Numbered from the stretch's first letter, positions 25,686 to 33,474 are shown. The stretch is 64,000 nt of DNA from Poriferisodalis sp964484385 (GCA_964484385.1 CAZAFV010000005.1:18044-82043); one strand, 5' to 3'. A program made the numbers and translations. The notes: generated by a model not told the origin, from the letters alone.

Positions 25686-26981
25686 GTGAAGTCGATCTTC
25701 TTCCATCTGATGCCCTACCCGGAGCTCCCGCCGGACTTCCCCGAGCAGCATCGCTCGGTCTGGGTCGACATCGACCCCAAGCTGTACGACCCGACCGTCG
25801 GTCACCAGACCTACAACGCGTATCTCGACCAGCTCGAGTTCGCAGCACAGTGCGGGTTCGACGCCGTGGGCATCAACGAGCACCACTCCAACGGCTACGG
25901 GCTGATGCCCAGCCCGAACATCATCGCCGCAGCGCTGTCACGCAACTGCCCCGACACCAACATCGTCGTGCTGGGCGACTCGGTAGCGCTGTACAACCCG
26001 CCGCTGCGGGTGGCCGAGGAGATCGCCATGCTCGACGGGATCACCGGCGGGCGCATGATCGCCGGCTTCCCGGTGGGCTCGCCGATGGACACGATCTACG
26101 CCTACGGCCAGAACCCCGCCACGCTGCGCGAGCGCTACCACGAGGGCGTCGATCTCATCCGCCAGGCGTGGACCTCTGATGAGGTGTTCAGCTTCAACGG
26201 CAACTACAACAAGCTGCGCTACGTCAACGTCTGGCCCCGGCCGGTGCAGCAGCCCCACCCACCCATCTGGATTCCCGGCGGCGGCTCGGTGGACACCTGG
26301 GACTGGTGCGCTGCAGAAGACCTTGTGTACTGCTACCTGAGCTACTTCGGCTACAAGGCCGGCCTGCGCACCATGCAGGGCTTCTGGAAGAAGGTCCAGG
26401 AACTCGGCAAGGAGACCAACCCGTTCCAGGGCGGCTTCGCCCAGTTCATCGCCGTGGCCGACACCGAGGCTGAAGCTTGGGACCTGTACCGCGAGCCCGC
26501 CGAGTACTTCTTCAACACCTGCCTGCACGTCTACGCCGGCTACGCCGACCCGCCGGGCTACAAGACGCCCAACACGGTGCGTGCCGGAGTTGAGGGCATG
26601 GTGGAGCGTGCAGCGCGCGAAGCTACCGCCCGGCGCGAGGCCAACGCCGCCGATGCCGCCAAGGCCGGCGCCGCGAAGGCGTCGTATGGCTCGAAGATTC
26701 TGACATTCGAGGAATTGGTGGATAAGGGCTACATCAACTTGGGCGATCCCACCCAGGTCACCGAGCAGGTGCACGAGCTGGCCACCACTATGAATGTCGG
26801 CCACCTGATGGTGTTCAGCCACTTCGGCAACATGGATCCCGAGCTGGTGAAGATGAACACCGAGATGTACGCCACCAAGGTGATGCCAGAGGTTGCCGGC
26901 CTGTTCGAGGACGACTACGAGGACCACTGGTGGCCCAAGACCGACCACCAGCTCGCGCCTGTCGGGAGCCGCGCCCAATGA
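25686..26981 (+). CDS. Luciferase-like (LLM class) flavin-dependent oxidoreductase
   Basis: 431 residues. The TIM-barrel luciferase family is shown by QLEFAAQCGFDAVGINEHHSN, followed by SPNIIAAALSRN, LDGITGGRMIAGFPVG and HPPIWIPGGGSVDTWDW. A long C-terminal extension carries an Ala/Arg-rich helix (about residues 305-335) and ends with VMPEVAGLFEDDYEDHWWP. These enzymes use reduced FMN or F420; actinobacteria often use F420. The substrate may be an aromatic or sulfonate-type compound. GTG 25686 has AAGGAG upstream. Its last four bases ATGA overlap the ATG of the hydrolase gene, so the two are translationally coupled. Confidence 0.85.
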   Translation: MKSIFFHLMPYPELPPDFPEQHRSVWVDIDPKLYDPTVGHQTYNAYLDQLEFAAQCGFDAVGINEHHSNGYGLMPSPNIIAAALSRNCPDTNIVVLGDSVALYNPPLRVAEEIAMLDGITGGRMIAGFPVGSPMDTIYAYGQNPATLRERYHEGVDLIRQAWTSDEVFSFNGNYNKLRYVNVWPRPVQQPHPPIWIPGGGSVDTWDWCAAEDLVYCYLSYFGYKAGLRTMQGFWKKVQELGKETNPFQGGFAQFIAVADTEAEAWDLYREPAEYFFNTCLHVYAGYADPPGYKTPNTVRAGVEGMVERAAREATARREANAADAAKAGAAKASYGSKILTFEELVDKGYINLGDPTQVTEQVHELATTMNVGHLMVFSHFGNMDPELVKMNTEMYATKVMPEVAGLFEDDYEDHWWPKTDHQLAPVGSRAQ

Positions 26982-27790
26982 ACGCAGGCGCACCGCTGGC
27001 CGGCCATTTCGCACCGGGCACGCTGCCGTACCGGGACGGCCATATCGGCATCGTTGAGCTGGGCGAGGGCCCGACCGTGGGCTACCTGCACGGGATGCTC
27101 GGCAACCCCGGCGTGCACGCAGTACTCGAGGAGCTCGCCGCAACGGGCCATCGCGTGGTGGCACCGAGCCTGCCGGGCTTCACCGGCTCCAGCGAACCCG
27201 AGGGGCTGCGAACCCTGCACGACTGGGTGGTCGCGACGAGCGAGGTTGTCGATCTGGCCGGGCTCACCGGGGCGCCGCTGGTGGCTTCCAGCGTGGGTGC
27301 CATGCTGGCGCTCGAACTGGCGGCGGTACGGCCCGAGGCGTTCGGTTCGATGGTGCTCGTGGCGCCGTTCGGCCTCTGGGACGATGGCGATCCGGTCGCA
27401 GACCCGTTCGGCACCACGCTGAGCGTGCAGCGGGCGATGCTCACCGAAGACACGGCGGCGTCAGCGGCGTTCTTCGATGACCCGTCCGACCTGCCGGCTG
27501 ACATGGTGGTGGAGCACGGCGTGCACCGCTATCTCACGCGAACGGCCGCGGCACAGCTGATCTGGCCGCTGCCCGAATGGGGACTGGCCGACCGACTGCA
27601 CCGGGTGCTGAACCCGGTGACGCTGGTGCACGGCGCCAAGGACCGGATCATTCCGGCGTCGTACCTGGAGCGCTGGGCCGGGGCACTCCCCAACGTCGCG
27701 GGCACGCATTTGCTCGATGAAGCCGGCCACCAAGCCGACTTCGACCAGCCCGCCGCAGTGGCCCGAATCGCCGCTGCTGCCTTCGCCTGA
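26978..27790 (+). CDS. Alpha/beta-fold hydrolase
   Basis: 270 residues. It starts at ATG 26978, overlapping the previous stop (ATGA), so the longer frame back to 26930 is not needed. YLHGMLGNPG provides the oxyanion region, VASSVGAMLALELA the nucleophile elbow with Ser in an A-S-S-V-G variant of GxSxG, VHGAKDRIIPASYLERW the acid Asp and DEAGHQADFDQP the His. This fits C-C bond hydrolases of meta-cleavage pathways and general esterases. Coupled with the luciferase-like gene and downstream of hydroxylase and extradiol dioxygenase genes, it is a plausible ring-cleavage-product hydrolase (inference). Confidence 0.8.
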   Translation: MNAGAPLAGHFAPGTLPYRDGHIGIVELGEGPTVGYLHGMLGNPGVHAVLEELAATGHRVVAPSLPGFTGSSEPEGLRTLHDWVVATSEVVDLAGLTGAPLVASSVGAMLALELAAVRPEAFGSMVLVAPFGLWDDGDPVADPFGTTLSVQRAMLTEDTAASAAFFDDPSDLPADMVVEHGVHRYLTRTAAAQLIWPLPEWGLADRLHRVLNPVTLVHGAKDRIIPASYLERWAGALPNVAGTHLLDEAGHQADFDQPAAVARIAAAAFA

Positions 27791-27801
27791 GAACTCAGCC
27801 G

Positions 27802-28266
27802 CTAGGCCGACCGGTCGCGCAACGCCCGGCGGGCCTCGAGGTCAGTTTCTCGCTTGCGAATCGCCTGCCGCTTGTCATACAGCCGGCGGCCCCGGGCAAG
27901 GGCGAGTTCCAGCTTGGCTCGTCCATCGCGGAAGTAGATCTCGAGCGGGATGAGCTGCAGACGGTCCTGCTCAGTCCGGGCCCGCAGCCGGTTGATCTCG
28001 GCACGATGCATGAGCAGCTTGCGCGGGCGCTCCACCTCGTGGCCAAAGTTGGGCGATGCATGGATCCACGGGGCAATGTGCAGGCCCATCAGCCACATCT
28101 CGTCGTCGCGTACCCGGGCATAGGCGTCGCCCATCTGGGCGCCGCCGGCACGCAGCGACTTGACCTCCGTGCCGCGCAGGACCATGCCGCACTCGAAGGT
28201 GTCGAGCACCTCGTAGTTGCGGCGCGCACGGCGATTTGACGCCACGACGGTCCGGTCGCTTGCCAT
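27802..28266 (-). CDS. smpB: SsrA-binding protein
   Basis: 154 residues from ATG 28266. VVASNRRARRNYEVLDTFECGMVLRGTEVKSLRAG is the SmpB core in order (three short pieces joined), followed by DAYARV, HIAPW and RPRKLLMHRAEI, and the basic tail with LARGRRLYDKRQAIRKRE. SmpB binds tmRNA and delivers it to stalled ribosomes in trans-translation. The start is set by homology and by TACCCT 7 nt upstream; the 25-codon extension to 28341 would run through the promoter. No tmRNA gene lies nearby. Divergent from cysO, convergent with the hydrolase gene 11 bp away. Confidence 0.93.
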   Translation of the reverse strand: MASDRTVVASNRRARRNYEVLDTFECGMVLRGTEVKSLRAGGAQMGDAYARVRDDEMWLMGLHIAPWIHASPNFGHEVERPRKLLMHRAEINRLRARTEQDRLQLIPLEIYFRDGRAKLELALARGRRLYDKRQAIRKRETDLEARRALRDRSA

Positions 28267-28273
28267 CAGCCCG

Positions 28274-28279
28274 AGGGTA
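28274..28279 (-). promoter_or_regulatory. -10 box (TACCCT) of smpB
   Basis: TACCCT on the minus strand is 7 nt from ATG 28266, leaderless spacing. Confidence 0.5.
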
Positions 28280-28295
28280 CGGCTGGTGCGGCCCG

Positions 28296-28321
28296 TAGAA
28301 TCCTGAGTCAGCGGGTCAGGA
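28296..28321 (+). promoter_or_regulatory. -10 box (TAGAAT) and overlapping inverted repeat upstream of cysO
   Basis: TAGAAT at 28296-28301 would start a leader of about 77 nt. TCCTGA (28301-28306) and TCAGGA (28316-28321) form a 6-bp inverted repeat with a 9-bp centre right at the expected transcription start. It could be an operator or an RNA hairpin; weak evidence. Confidence 0.35.
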
Positions 28322-28384
28322 ATTGCCGAGGCGGCGTGCACGTTCCTGGCCGCCGATCACCCAGCCGCCGAAACGGGAGCTCCG

Positions 28385-28660
28385 ATGGCTGTCACCGTCC
28401 GTCTGCCGACCGTCCTGCGTCCCCACGCCAACGGGCAGTCACGGGTCGACGCCGAAGCCAGCACCGTGGCTGAAGCCGTGTCGTGGCTGGTCGGCGAGTT
28501 TCCCGGCATCGCGCCCAACTTGCTCGCTGAAGACGGCAGCCTGCACCGCTTCGTGAACGTCTATGTCAACGACGAGGATGTGCGCTACCTCTCCCGGATG
28601 GACACTGCGCTGTCCGACGGCGACGAGCTGTCGATCCTGCCGGCAGTCGCCGGTGGCTGA
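28385..28660 (+). CDS. cysO: Sulfur-carrier protein CysO (ThiS/MoaD fold)
   Basis: 91 residues ending in the Gly-Gly tail (ILPAVAGG) needed for thiocarboxylation. VTVRLPTVLRPHANGQ, then HRFVNVYVNDEDVRYL, closely match M. tuberculosis CysO as I remember it. The thiocarboxylate donates sulfur to O-phosphoserine via CysM. The cysM gene follows after 42 bp in the same direction, confirming the assignment over MoaD or ThiS. In M. tuberculosis the protease Mec, which frees cysteine from the CysO-Cys adduct, is encoded just upstream; no such gene is here. GGGAGCTCCG precedes the ATG. Confidence 0.92.
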   Translation: MAVTVRLPTVLRPHANGQSRVDAEASTVAEAVSWLVGEFPGIAPNLLAEDGSLHRFVNVYVNDEDVRYLSRMDTALSDGDELSILPAVAGG

Positions 28661-28702
28661 GCCGGTCCGGCCTCGCTCCAATACGCACGACTGAGCCAGC
28701 AC

Positions 28703-29650
28703 GTGGCCGTCTATCGCTCTGTCGATGAGCTGATCGGCGCCACGCCCACGCTCGACGTCAGCCGTCTCAGCCCCAACCCGGCGGTCGAGCTGTACGCCAA
28801 GCTGGAAGGGCAGAACCCGACCGGCTCGGTGAAAGACCGGGTTGCGCTGGCGATGTTGGACAGCGCCGAGGCCGAAGGCCGCCTGGCACCCGGTTCGGTG
28901 ATCATCGAGCCCTCGTCGGGCAACACCGGCATCGCGTTGGCCATGCTCGGGCAGCGCCGCGGCTACCGGGTCAAGATCGTGCTGCCAGGCAACGTCACCG
29001 CCGAACGACGGCAGATGCTCGAGATCTTCGGCGCCGAGATCATCGCCAGCCCGGCCGAACAGGGCTCAAACGGCGCTGTGCGGATCGCATTGGAGCTGGC
29101 CGAGGCCAACCCCGACTGGACGATGCTCTACCAGTACGGGAACGAGGCCAATCCCGAGGTGCACTACCGCACCACCGGCCCCGAGATTGTCGCCGACGTT
29201 CCCGGCATCACGCACTTCGTGGCGGGGCTGGGCACGAGCGGCACGCTGCTGGGCGTCGGCCGGTACCTCAAGGAGCACTCGCCGACAGTGCAGGTGTGGG
29301 CGGTCGAGCCTCCGGCAGGCGAGCAGGTGGAGGGCCTGCGCAGCCTCGACGACGGGTACGTGCCGCCCATCTTCGAGCAGTGGGGCGGCGTCGATCTGCT
29401 CGACCGCAAGATGATCGTGCGCCCGCCGGAGTCGATCGAGGCGACGCGGATGCTGGCGGCCGAAGGCGTGTTCTCGGGCATCTCGGGCGGCGCGGCGCTG
29501 GCCGGAGCACGCAAGGCGGCTGCCAGCATCGACGAAGGCGTCATCGTGTTCGTCGTGAGCGACCACGGCTGGAAATACCTGTCGGTCGGCGCTTGGACCG
29601 ACGACCTCGATGCTGCGGCTGCCCACGCCGAGAACGTCATCTACTTCTAG
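28703..29650 (+). CDS. cysM: CysO-dependent O-phosphoserine sulfhydrylase (cysteine synthase B)
   Basis: 315 residues, fold-type II PLP enzyme. The PLP lysine is in NPTGSVKDRVAL, EPSSGNTGIALAM binds the phosphate and carboxylate, and LGTSGTLLGVGRYL forms the PLP-phosphate loop. The active-site lid and C-terminus (SDHGWKYLSVGAWTDDLD) match CysM of M. tuberculosis (DAGWKYLSTGAY), which closes over the product. It makes cysteine from O-phosphoserine and CysO-thiocarboxylate. GTG start 28703; no strong ribosome site is seen, and it probably shares cysO's transcript. The C-terminus is close to the next gene's own promoter. Confidence 0.92.
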   Translation: MAVYRSVDELIGATPTLDVSRLSPNPAVELYAKLEGQNPTGSVKDRVALAMLDSAEAEGRLAPGSVIIEPSSGNTGIALAMLGQRRGYRVKIVLPGNVTAERRQMLEIFGAEIIASPAEQGSNGAVRIALELAEANPDWTMLYQYGNEANPEVHYRTTGPEIVADVPGITHFVAGLGTSGTLLGVGRYLKEHSPTVQVWAVEPPAGEQVEGLRSLDDGYVPPIFEQWGGVDLLDRKMIVRPPESIEATRMLAAEGVFSGISGGAALAGARKAAASIDEGVIVFVVSDHGWKYLSVGAWTDDLDAAAAHAENVIYF

Positions 29651-29671
29651 GCCTGAGGAGCAGTTCGGCGG

Positions 29672-29699
29672 TTGATTGTTTGAACGGCTGTCGTACCGT
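29672..29699 (+). promoter_or_regulatory. Promoter of the lipoprotein gene (TTGATT-16-TACCGT)
   Basis: TTGATT (29672-29677), 16 nt, TACCGT (29694-29699), then 7 nt to ATG 29707. The best -35/-10 pair in the window. Confidence 0.5.
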
Positions 29700-29706
29700 T
29701 GCCGGC

Positions 29707-30492
29707 ATGAGGGGCGCCAGTTCCCGTTGCCAGGCAGCGGTGGTGGCCGTGGTGCTGGCGGTGGCTGCGGGTGCCTGCACGGGTCCGCCGCTGCGGGTGG
29801 CCCCGGCTCCGCCGTCCACCAGCGCTCTGTCCCTCGACATCACAGCGACGACACTGCTGCCCTCGCAAACAGCGTCTGAGCGCCCTGCCGCAGTGCTGGT
29901 GACGGCGCCGGCGGGAGGCGATGCGGGTACATCCGCCGACGCCGCGTCCGCCACCACAGCGCCCGAAAGGCTGGGCGGGGCGGCAGTGCCCCGTCCCGAA
30001 GGCGTCGTGCTCGCGAGTGACGGCCTCGGACTCGTGCCATTCGGCACCGACGCGCAAACTGCCTTGGACGCGCTCACCGTCGCGCTCGGCCAGCCGGTTG
30101 CCGACAGCGGCTGGACCGACACGTTCTCCATCTACGGTGACTGTCCCGGCAGCCGCCTGCGAGCCGTGGAGTGGCCAGGCCTCCTGGCCCTGTTCGGGAA
30201 TGCCGAAGACGGCTACCAGCACCGCGACGCCGGCGACGAGCACTTCATGACCTGGCGCTTGGGAGCGTTCGGACCCGACCCGTACCTGCTGCAGACTGCC
30301 GAGGGGATCGGTGTCGGTGCCGGGCGCGCCGAGGTCGCGGAGGCGTACCCGGCGGCCACCTTCCACCCGGCAACCGCCAGTGAGCCGGCCTCGGTATCGC
30401 TCGCAACCAGCGGCGGGCGGTTGGTCGGCGTCTTCGACGAAGCCGGCATCCTCCGGTTGCTCGAAGCAGGAACGCGCTGCCCGGTCGGCTGA
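29707..30492 (+). CDS. Putative lipoprotein of unknown function
   Basis: 261 residues from ATG 29707, positioned by the promoter. An N-terminal Arg and hydrophobic stretch (AAVVAVVLAVAAGAC) ends in a possible lipobox Cys near residue 24. A low-complexity Thr/Ser/Ala/Pro linker (about 25-95) leads to a C-terminal domain with GLGLVPFGTDAQTALDALTVALG, then YGDCPGSRLRAVEWPGLLALFGN and GIGVGAGRAEVAEAYP. This layout is common in exported actinobacterial proteins without known function. The two Cys in the mature domain could pair. It sits where M. tuberculosis carries a rhomboid gene and murI between cysM and the Rv1339-type gene, so it replaces them in an otherwise conserved order. Confidence 0.7.
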   Translation: MRGASSRCQAAVVAVVLAVAAGACTGPPLRVAPAPPSTSALSLDITATTLLPSQTASERPAAVLVTAPAGGDAGTSADAASATTAPERLGGAAVPRPEGVVLASDGLGLVPFGTDAQTALDALTVALGQPVADSGWTDTFSIYGDCPGSRLRAVEWPGLLALFGNAEDGYQHRDAGDEHFMTWRLGAFGPDPYLLQTAEGIGVGAGRAEVAEAYPAATFHPATASEPASVSLATSGGRLVGVFDEAGILRLLEAGTRCPVG

Positions 30493-30538
30493 AGTTCTGT
30501 TGGGCTGGGCACGATGTGAGAAGCCTCGGCTACCTGCG

Positions 30539-30544
30539 TAGTAT
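30539..30544 (+). promoter_or_regulatory. -10 box (TAGTAT) of the Rv1339-like gene
   Basis: TAGTAT, 8 nt, GTG 30553. Leaderless spacing. Confidence 0.5.
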
Positions 30545-30552
30545 CGGCCTCC

Positions 30553-31302
30553 GTGAGCAAGCTCTCGGTGACGGTGTTGGGTTGTTCGGGCAGCTACGCC
30601 GCCGCTGGCGAGTCGTGCAGCGGGTACCTCGTGCGCAGCGAAGCCACGAGCCTGTGGGTGGACTGCGGGCCCGGCACCTTCGCCAACCTGCAATCCCATG
30701 TGCCGCTGGAAACGGTGGATGCGCTGCTGGTGAGCCATCACCACCCTGATCACTGCGCGGAGCTGCCGGTGATCTACAACGCAGCGAAGTGGTACATGGG
30801 CATCGAGCACATGCGGGTGCTCGCCACCGAAGGCGTGCGTGAGGTCACCGAGGTATACGGCGACAGCTCGGACCTCTTTGGCTGGGAGATGGTGAAGGAC
30901 TCGTCGGAGGCGCGTGTCGGCGACATCGACGTGCTGTTCTCCCGCACAGATCATCCGGTGGAAACGCTGGCGATGCGCTTCGAGTGCGACGGCAAGTCGA
31001 TCGTCTACACGTCCGACACTGGTCGTGGCTGGGCACTCTCCGCGCTCAGCCGTGACGTCGGGCGGCCGTCGCCGGATCTCGTGGTGGGTGAGGGCACGCT
31101 GCTTCATGCAACCGACAATCCCGAGATCCCACATGTCAGCGCAGCTTGGCTGGCAGCCGACGCCAACGACGTCGGTGCACGCCAGCTCGTGGTGACCCAT
31201 GTACCGCCCGGATCGGATCCGCAGGATCACCTGACCGAGGCGGGCGAGGTGTTCAACGGCGACGTGGCAGTCGCACGCACCGGCGCAACCTTCTGGGCGT
31301 GA
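30553..31302 (+). CDS. Metallo-beta-lactamase-fold phosphodiesterase, Rv1339-like
   Basis: 249 residues. LSVTVLGCSGSYAAAGESCSGYLV begins the fold (written as two adjoining blocks), LVSHHHPDHCAELP is the HxHxDH metal site, and YTSDTGRGWAL, VGEGTLL and LVVTHVPPG provide the other ligands. The short RNase Z/class II phosphodiesterase-like form matches M. tuberculosis Rv1339, reported to act as an atypical cAMP phosphodiesterase. The next genes rph and rdgB occupy the same place as Rv1340 and Rv1341, which strengthens the assignment. The role in this organism is inferred. GTG start with TAGTAT 8 nt upstream. Confidence 0.82.
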   Translation: MSKLSVTVLGCSGSYAAAGESCSGYLVRSEATSLWVDCGPGTFANLQSHVPLETVDALLVSHHHPDHCAELPVIYNAAKWYMGIEHMRVLATEGVREVTEVYGDSSDLFGWEMVKDSSEARVGDIDVLFSRTDHPVETLAMRFECDGKSIVYTSDTGRGWALSALSRDVGRPSPDLVVGEGTLLHATDNPEIPHVSAAWLAADANDVGARQLVVTHVPPGSDPQDHLTEAGEVFNGDVAVARTGATFWA

Positions 31303-31336
31303 GCACTGTGTCTCTTGTGAATGCAAGGACCCGGTC

Positions 31337-32065
31337 GTGACGCGCGCCGATGGCCGGATGCTGGGCGACCTGCGGCCCGTCACGTTCGAACGCGACTTCA
31401 CCGACCAGACACCGGGCTCGGTGCTGGTGTCCTTCGGGCGCACCAGGGTGCTGTGCACCGTGTCGATCGACGACGACGTGCCGCGCTGGATGCGCGGCCG
31501 GGGGACCGGCTGGGTGACCGCCGAGTATGCGATGTTGCCCGGCTCGAGTGGCGAGCGAGTCGGCCGGGAGTCGAAGCGAGGCAAGCAGAAGGGCCGCACG
31601 CTCGAGATCGAGCGCCTGATCGGGCGGGCGCTGCGAGCCGTGTGCGACATGGCGGCGCTGGGCGAGCGCGAGGTCACGGTCGACTGCGACGTGCTGCAGG
31701 CCGACGGGGGCACCCGCACCGCTTCGATCTGCGGCGGCTATGTGGCGTTGCACGACGCATGCACCCGTCTGGTCAGCAGCGGGGCCATCAGCCGGCATCC
31801 CCTCATCGACGAGTGCGCAGCCATCTCGGTGGGGATTGTCGACGGCGAGGCCCGTCTGGATCTGCCCTACGAGGAGGACTCGCGCGCAGAGGTGGACATG
31901 AACGTCGTGATGACGGGACAGGGTCGCTTCGTTGAGGTGCAGGGCACCGCCGAGGGCGATCCGTTCGACGACGCCCAGCTCGGCGCAATGCTGGCACTGG
32001 CCCGCTCTGGCGTCAGCGAGATCGTCGATCTGCAGCGAGCGGCATTGGCCACGCCGCCGACGTGA
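31337..32065 (+). CDS. rph: Ribonuclease PH
   Basis: 242 residues. Starts GTG 31337, TRADGRMLGDLRPVTFERDF, with AAGGA 8 nt upstream. Diagnostic blocks include GSVLVSFGRTRVLCTVSI, DDVPRWMRGRGTGWVTAEYAMLP (joined to the previous), the phosphate-binding Arg/Lys-rich RKGKQKGRTLEIERLIGRALR-type segment (here ESKRGKQKGRTLEIE) and DCDVLQADGGTRTASI. It trims tRNA 3' ends by phosphorolysis. Downstream of the Rv1339-like gene by 34 bp and before rdgB, probably one transcript. Confidence 0.95.
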   Translation: MTRADGRMLGDLRPVTFERDFTDQTPGSVLVSFGRTRVLCTVSIDDDVPRWMRGRGTGWVTAEYAMLPGSSGERVGRESKRGKQKGRTLEIERLIGRALRAVCDMAALGEREVTVDCDVLQADGGTRTASICGGYVALHDACTRLVSSGAISRHPLIDECAAISVGIVDGEARLDLPYEEDSRAEVDMNVVMTGQGRFVEVQGTAEGDPFDDAQLGAMLALARSGVSEIVDLQRAALATPPT

Positions 32066-32109
32066 GGTCGGGCACTCCAGGGTGACTGTGATGGGAAGGC
32101 CCTGACGCA

Positions 32110-32691
32110 GTGCGGCTGGTGATGGCCTCGGCCAATCCGCACAAGGCCGTCGAGATCGCTGCGGTGCTGACCGAAGCGATGCCCGCTGTCGAGATCGTGC
32201 CGCGCCCGTCAGAACTCGGCGATGTGGCTGAAGACGGCGAGACGTTGGCGGACAATGCGCTGATCAAGGCGAGGTTCGTGTGGGCAGCGGCTGGTGTGCC
32301 GTCCATTGCCGATGACACCGGACTGGAAGTGGATGCGCTGGGTGGCGCCCCCGGCGTGCACAGCGCCCGCTATGCGGGGCCTGAAGCTGATCCGGTGGCC
32401 AATCTGGCCAAGCTCATGGCTGCTTTGGGCGAGGTACCGCCACCTCAGCGGACAGCGCGTTTCCGGACCGTGGTAGCGGTCGTGCTGGCTGACGGCAGCG
32501 AGATCCTGGCCGATGGCGTTGTCGAGGGCACGATCGCTTCGGCGCCGCGCGGCGATGGCGGCTTTGGCTACGACCCCGTGTTTGTCCCCGATGAGGCAGC
32601 CCCGCTCACCTTCGCCGAGATGTCCGCCGAAGCCAAAAACCAAATCAGCCACCGCGGCCGCGCCCTGCGCGCGCTGGCGGTGCGACTCTGA
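32110..32691 (+). CDS. rdgB: XTP/dITP diphosphatase (non-canonical purine NTP pyrophosphatase)
   Basis: 193 residues. Starts GTG 32110, RLVMASANPHKAVEI, containing the conserved S-x-N-x-x-K substrate motif. DDTGLEVDALGGAPGVHSARYAG is the metal and specificity block (two adjoining halves), GFGYDPVFVP and SHRGRALRAL complete the family set. It removes inosine and xanthosine triphosphates from the nucleotide pool. It follows rph by 44 bp, the usual actinobacterial order. Confidence 0.95.
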   Translation: MRLVMASANPHKAVEIAAVLTEAMPAVEIVPRPSELGDVAEDGETLADNALIKARFVWAAAGVPSIADDTGLEVDALGGAPGVHSARYAGPEADPVANLAKLMAALGEVPPPQRTARFRTVVAVVLADGSEILADGVVEGTIASAPRGDGGFGYDPVFVPDEAAPLTFAEMSAEAKNQISHRGRALRALAVRL

Positions 32692-32758
32692 GTTCGTCTC
32701 AACCCTGCCCGGCGGCAGTCGACGGTTGCACTCCGGCTGGGCTCGAAAGCGTCGTCGG

Positions 32759-32764
32759 TAGCCT
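32759..32764 (+). promoter_or_regulatory. -10 box (TAGCCT) of clpP
   Basis: TAGCCT, 7 nt, ATG 32772. Leaderless spacing, suggesting clpP is transcribed apart from rdgB. Confidence 0.5.
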
Positions 32765-32771
32765 GCGGCGC

Positions 32772-33392
32772 ATGACCGACCTTCCATCGATCTCCGTCCC
32801 GGCGCCGGGTGCGCAGCGAGCATTCGACGCCAGCGGCGTCTCGGGCTGGACCCAGATCTCGAACCGGCTGCTCGACGACCGCATCGTGTTCCTGGGCGAC
32901 GAGGTCGACGATCAGCTCGCCAACGTTGTCTGCGCGCAGATGCTGTATCTGGAAGGTCAGGACCGGGGTCGCGACATCTCGCTGTACATCAACAGCCCAG
33001 GCGGTTCCGTCACGGCCGGCATGGCCATCTACGACACCATGCAGTTCGTGGCCTGCGACGTGGCAACCGTGTGCTTGGGGCTGGGGGCCTCGATGGGGCA
33101 GTTCCTGCTCACCGCTGGAGCGCCAGGCAAGCGCTATTGCCTGCCCCATGCCAGGGTCATGATGCACCAGCCGTCCGGCGGCGTGCGGGGCCAAGCATCA
33201 GACATTGCCATCCAGGCCGAGCAGATGGCCTACGTCAAGCGCCTGATGGCCGAACGCACGGCGCTGCACAGCGGCCAGGACGTGGAGCAGATCCTGCTCG
33301 ATTCCGAGCGGGATCGTTGGTTCACCGCAGAGGAAGCCAAGGCCTACGGCTTGTGCGATCACGTGATCGTCAAGCGCGGCGAGATGATCTAG
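32772..33392 (+). CDS. clpP: ATP-dependent Clp protease proteolytic subunit
   Basis: 206 residues. The Ser-His-Asp triad is Ser107 in LGASMGQFLL, His132 in RVMMHQPSGG and Asp in DSERDRWFTAEEA. YINSPGGSVTAGMAIYDTMQF is the canonical substrate-channel segment (joined blocks). Ser is preceded by LGLGA rather than the more usual AA. Actinobacteria normally have paired ClpP1 and ClpP2 genes beside clpX; here a single copy stands at the end of the rph-rdgB group with no clpX, so this may be an extra isoform or one member of a split pair. Its stop codon lies inside the tandem repeat 33391-33474. Confidence 0.92.
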   Translation: MTDLPSISVPAPGAQRAFDASGVSGWTQISNRLLDDRIVFLGDEVDDQLANVVCAQMLYLEGQDRGRDISLYINSPGGSVTAGMAIYDTMQFVACDVATVCLGLGASMGQFLLTAGAPGKRYCLPHARVMMHQPSGGVRGQASDIAIQAEQMAYVKRLMAERTALHSGQDVEQILLDSERDRWFTAEEAKAYGLCDHVIVKRGEMI

Positions 33393-33474
33393 CCGGGCGC
33401 AGCAGTGCTCGTGCGCCTGGCTCAGCCGGGCGCAGCAGTGCTCGTGCGCCTGGCTCAGCCGGGCGCAGCAGTGC
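33391..33474. repeat. Tandem 33-bp repeat forming hairpins between convergent genes (terminator candidate)
   Basis: Two exact 33-bp units (33391-33423, 33424-33456) and 18 bp of a third. In each, AGCCGGGCGC pairs with GCGCCTGGCT across a 12-nt loop; the single non-Watson-Crick pair is a G-U wobble in the clpP-sense RNA. The array starts in the clpP stop codon and ends inside the last codons of the opposite gene, so it fills the whole junction. Probably a transcription terminator or 3' stabiliser for clpP. Confidence 0.6.

Noticed and set aside
28267..28384. tmRNA gene near smpB
   Set aside because: Only 118 bp, no tRNA-like ends or tag reading frame; the region is two promoters and a leader.
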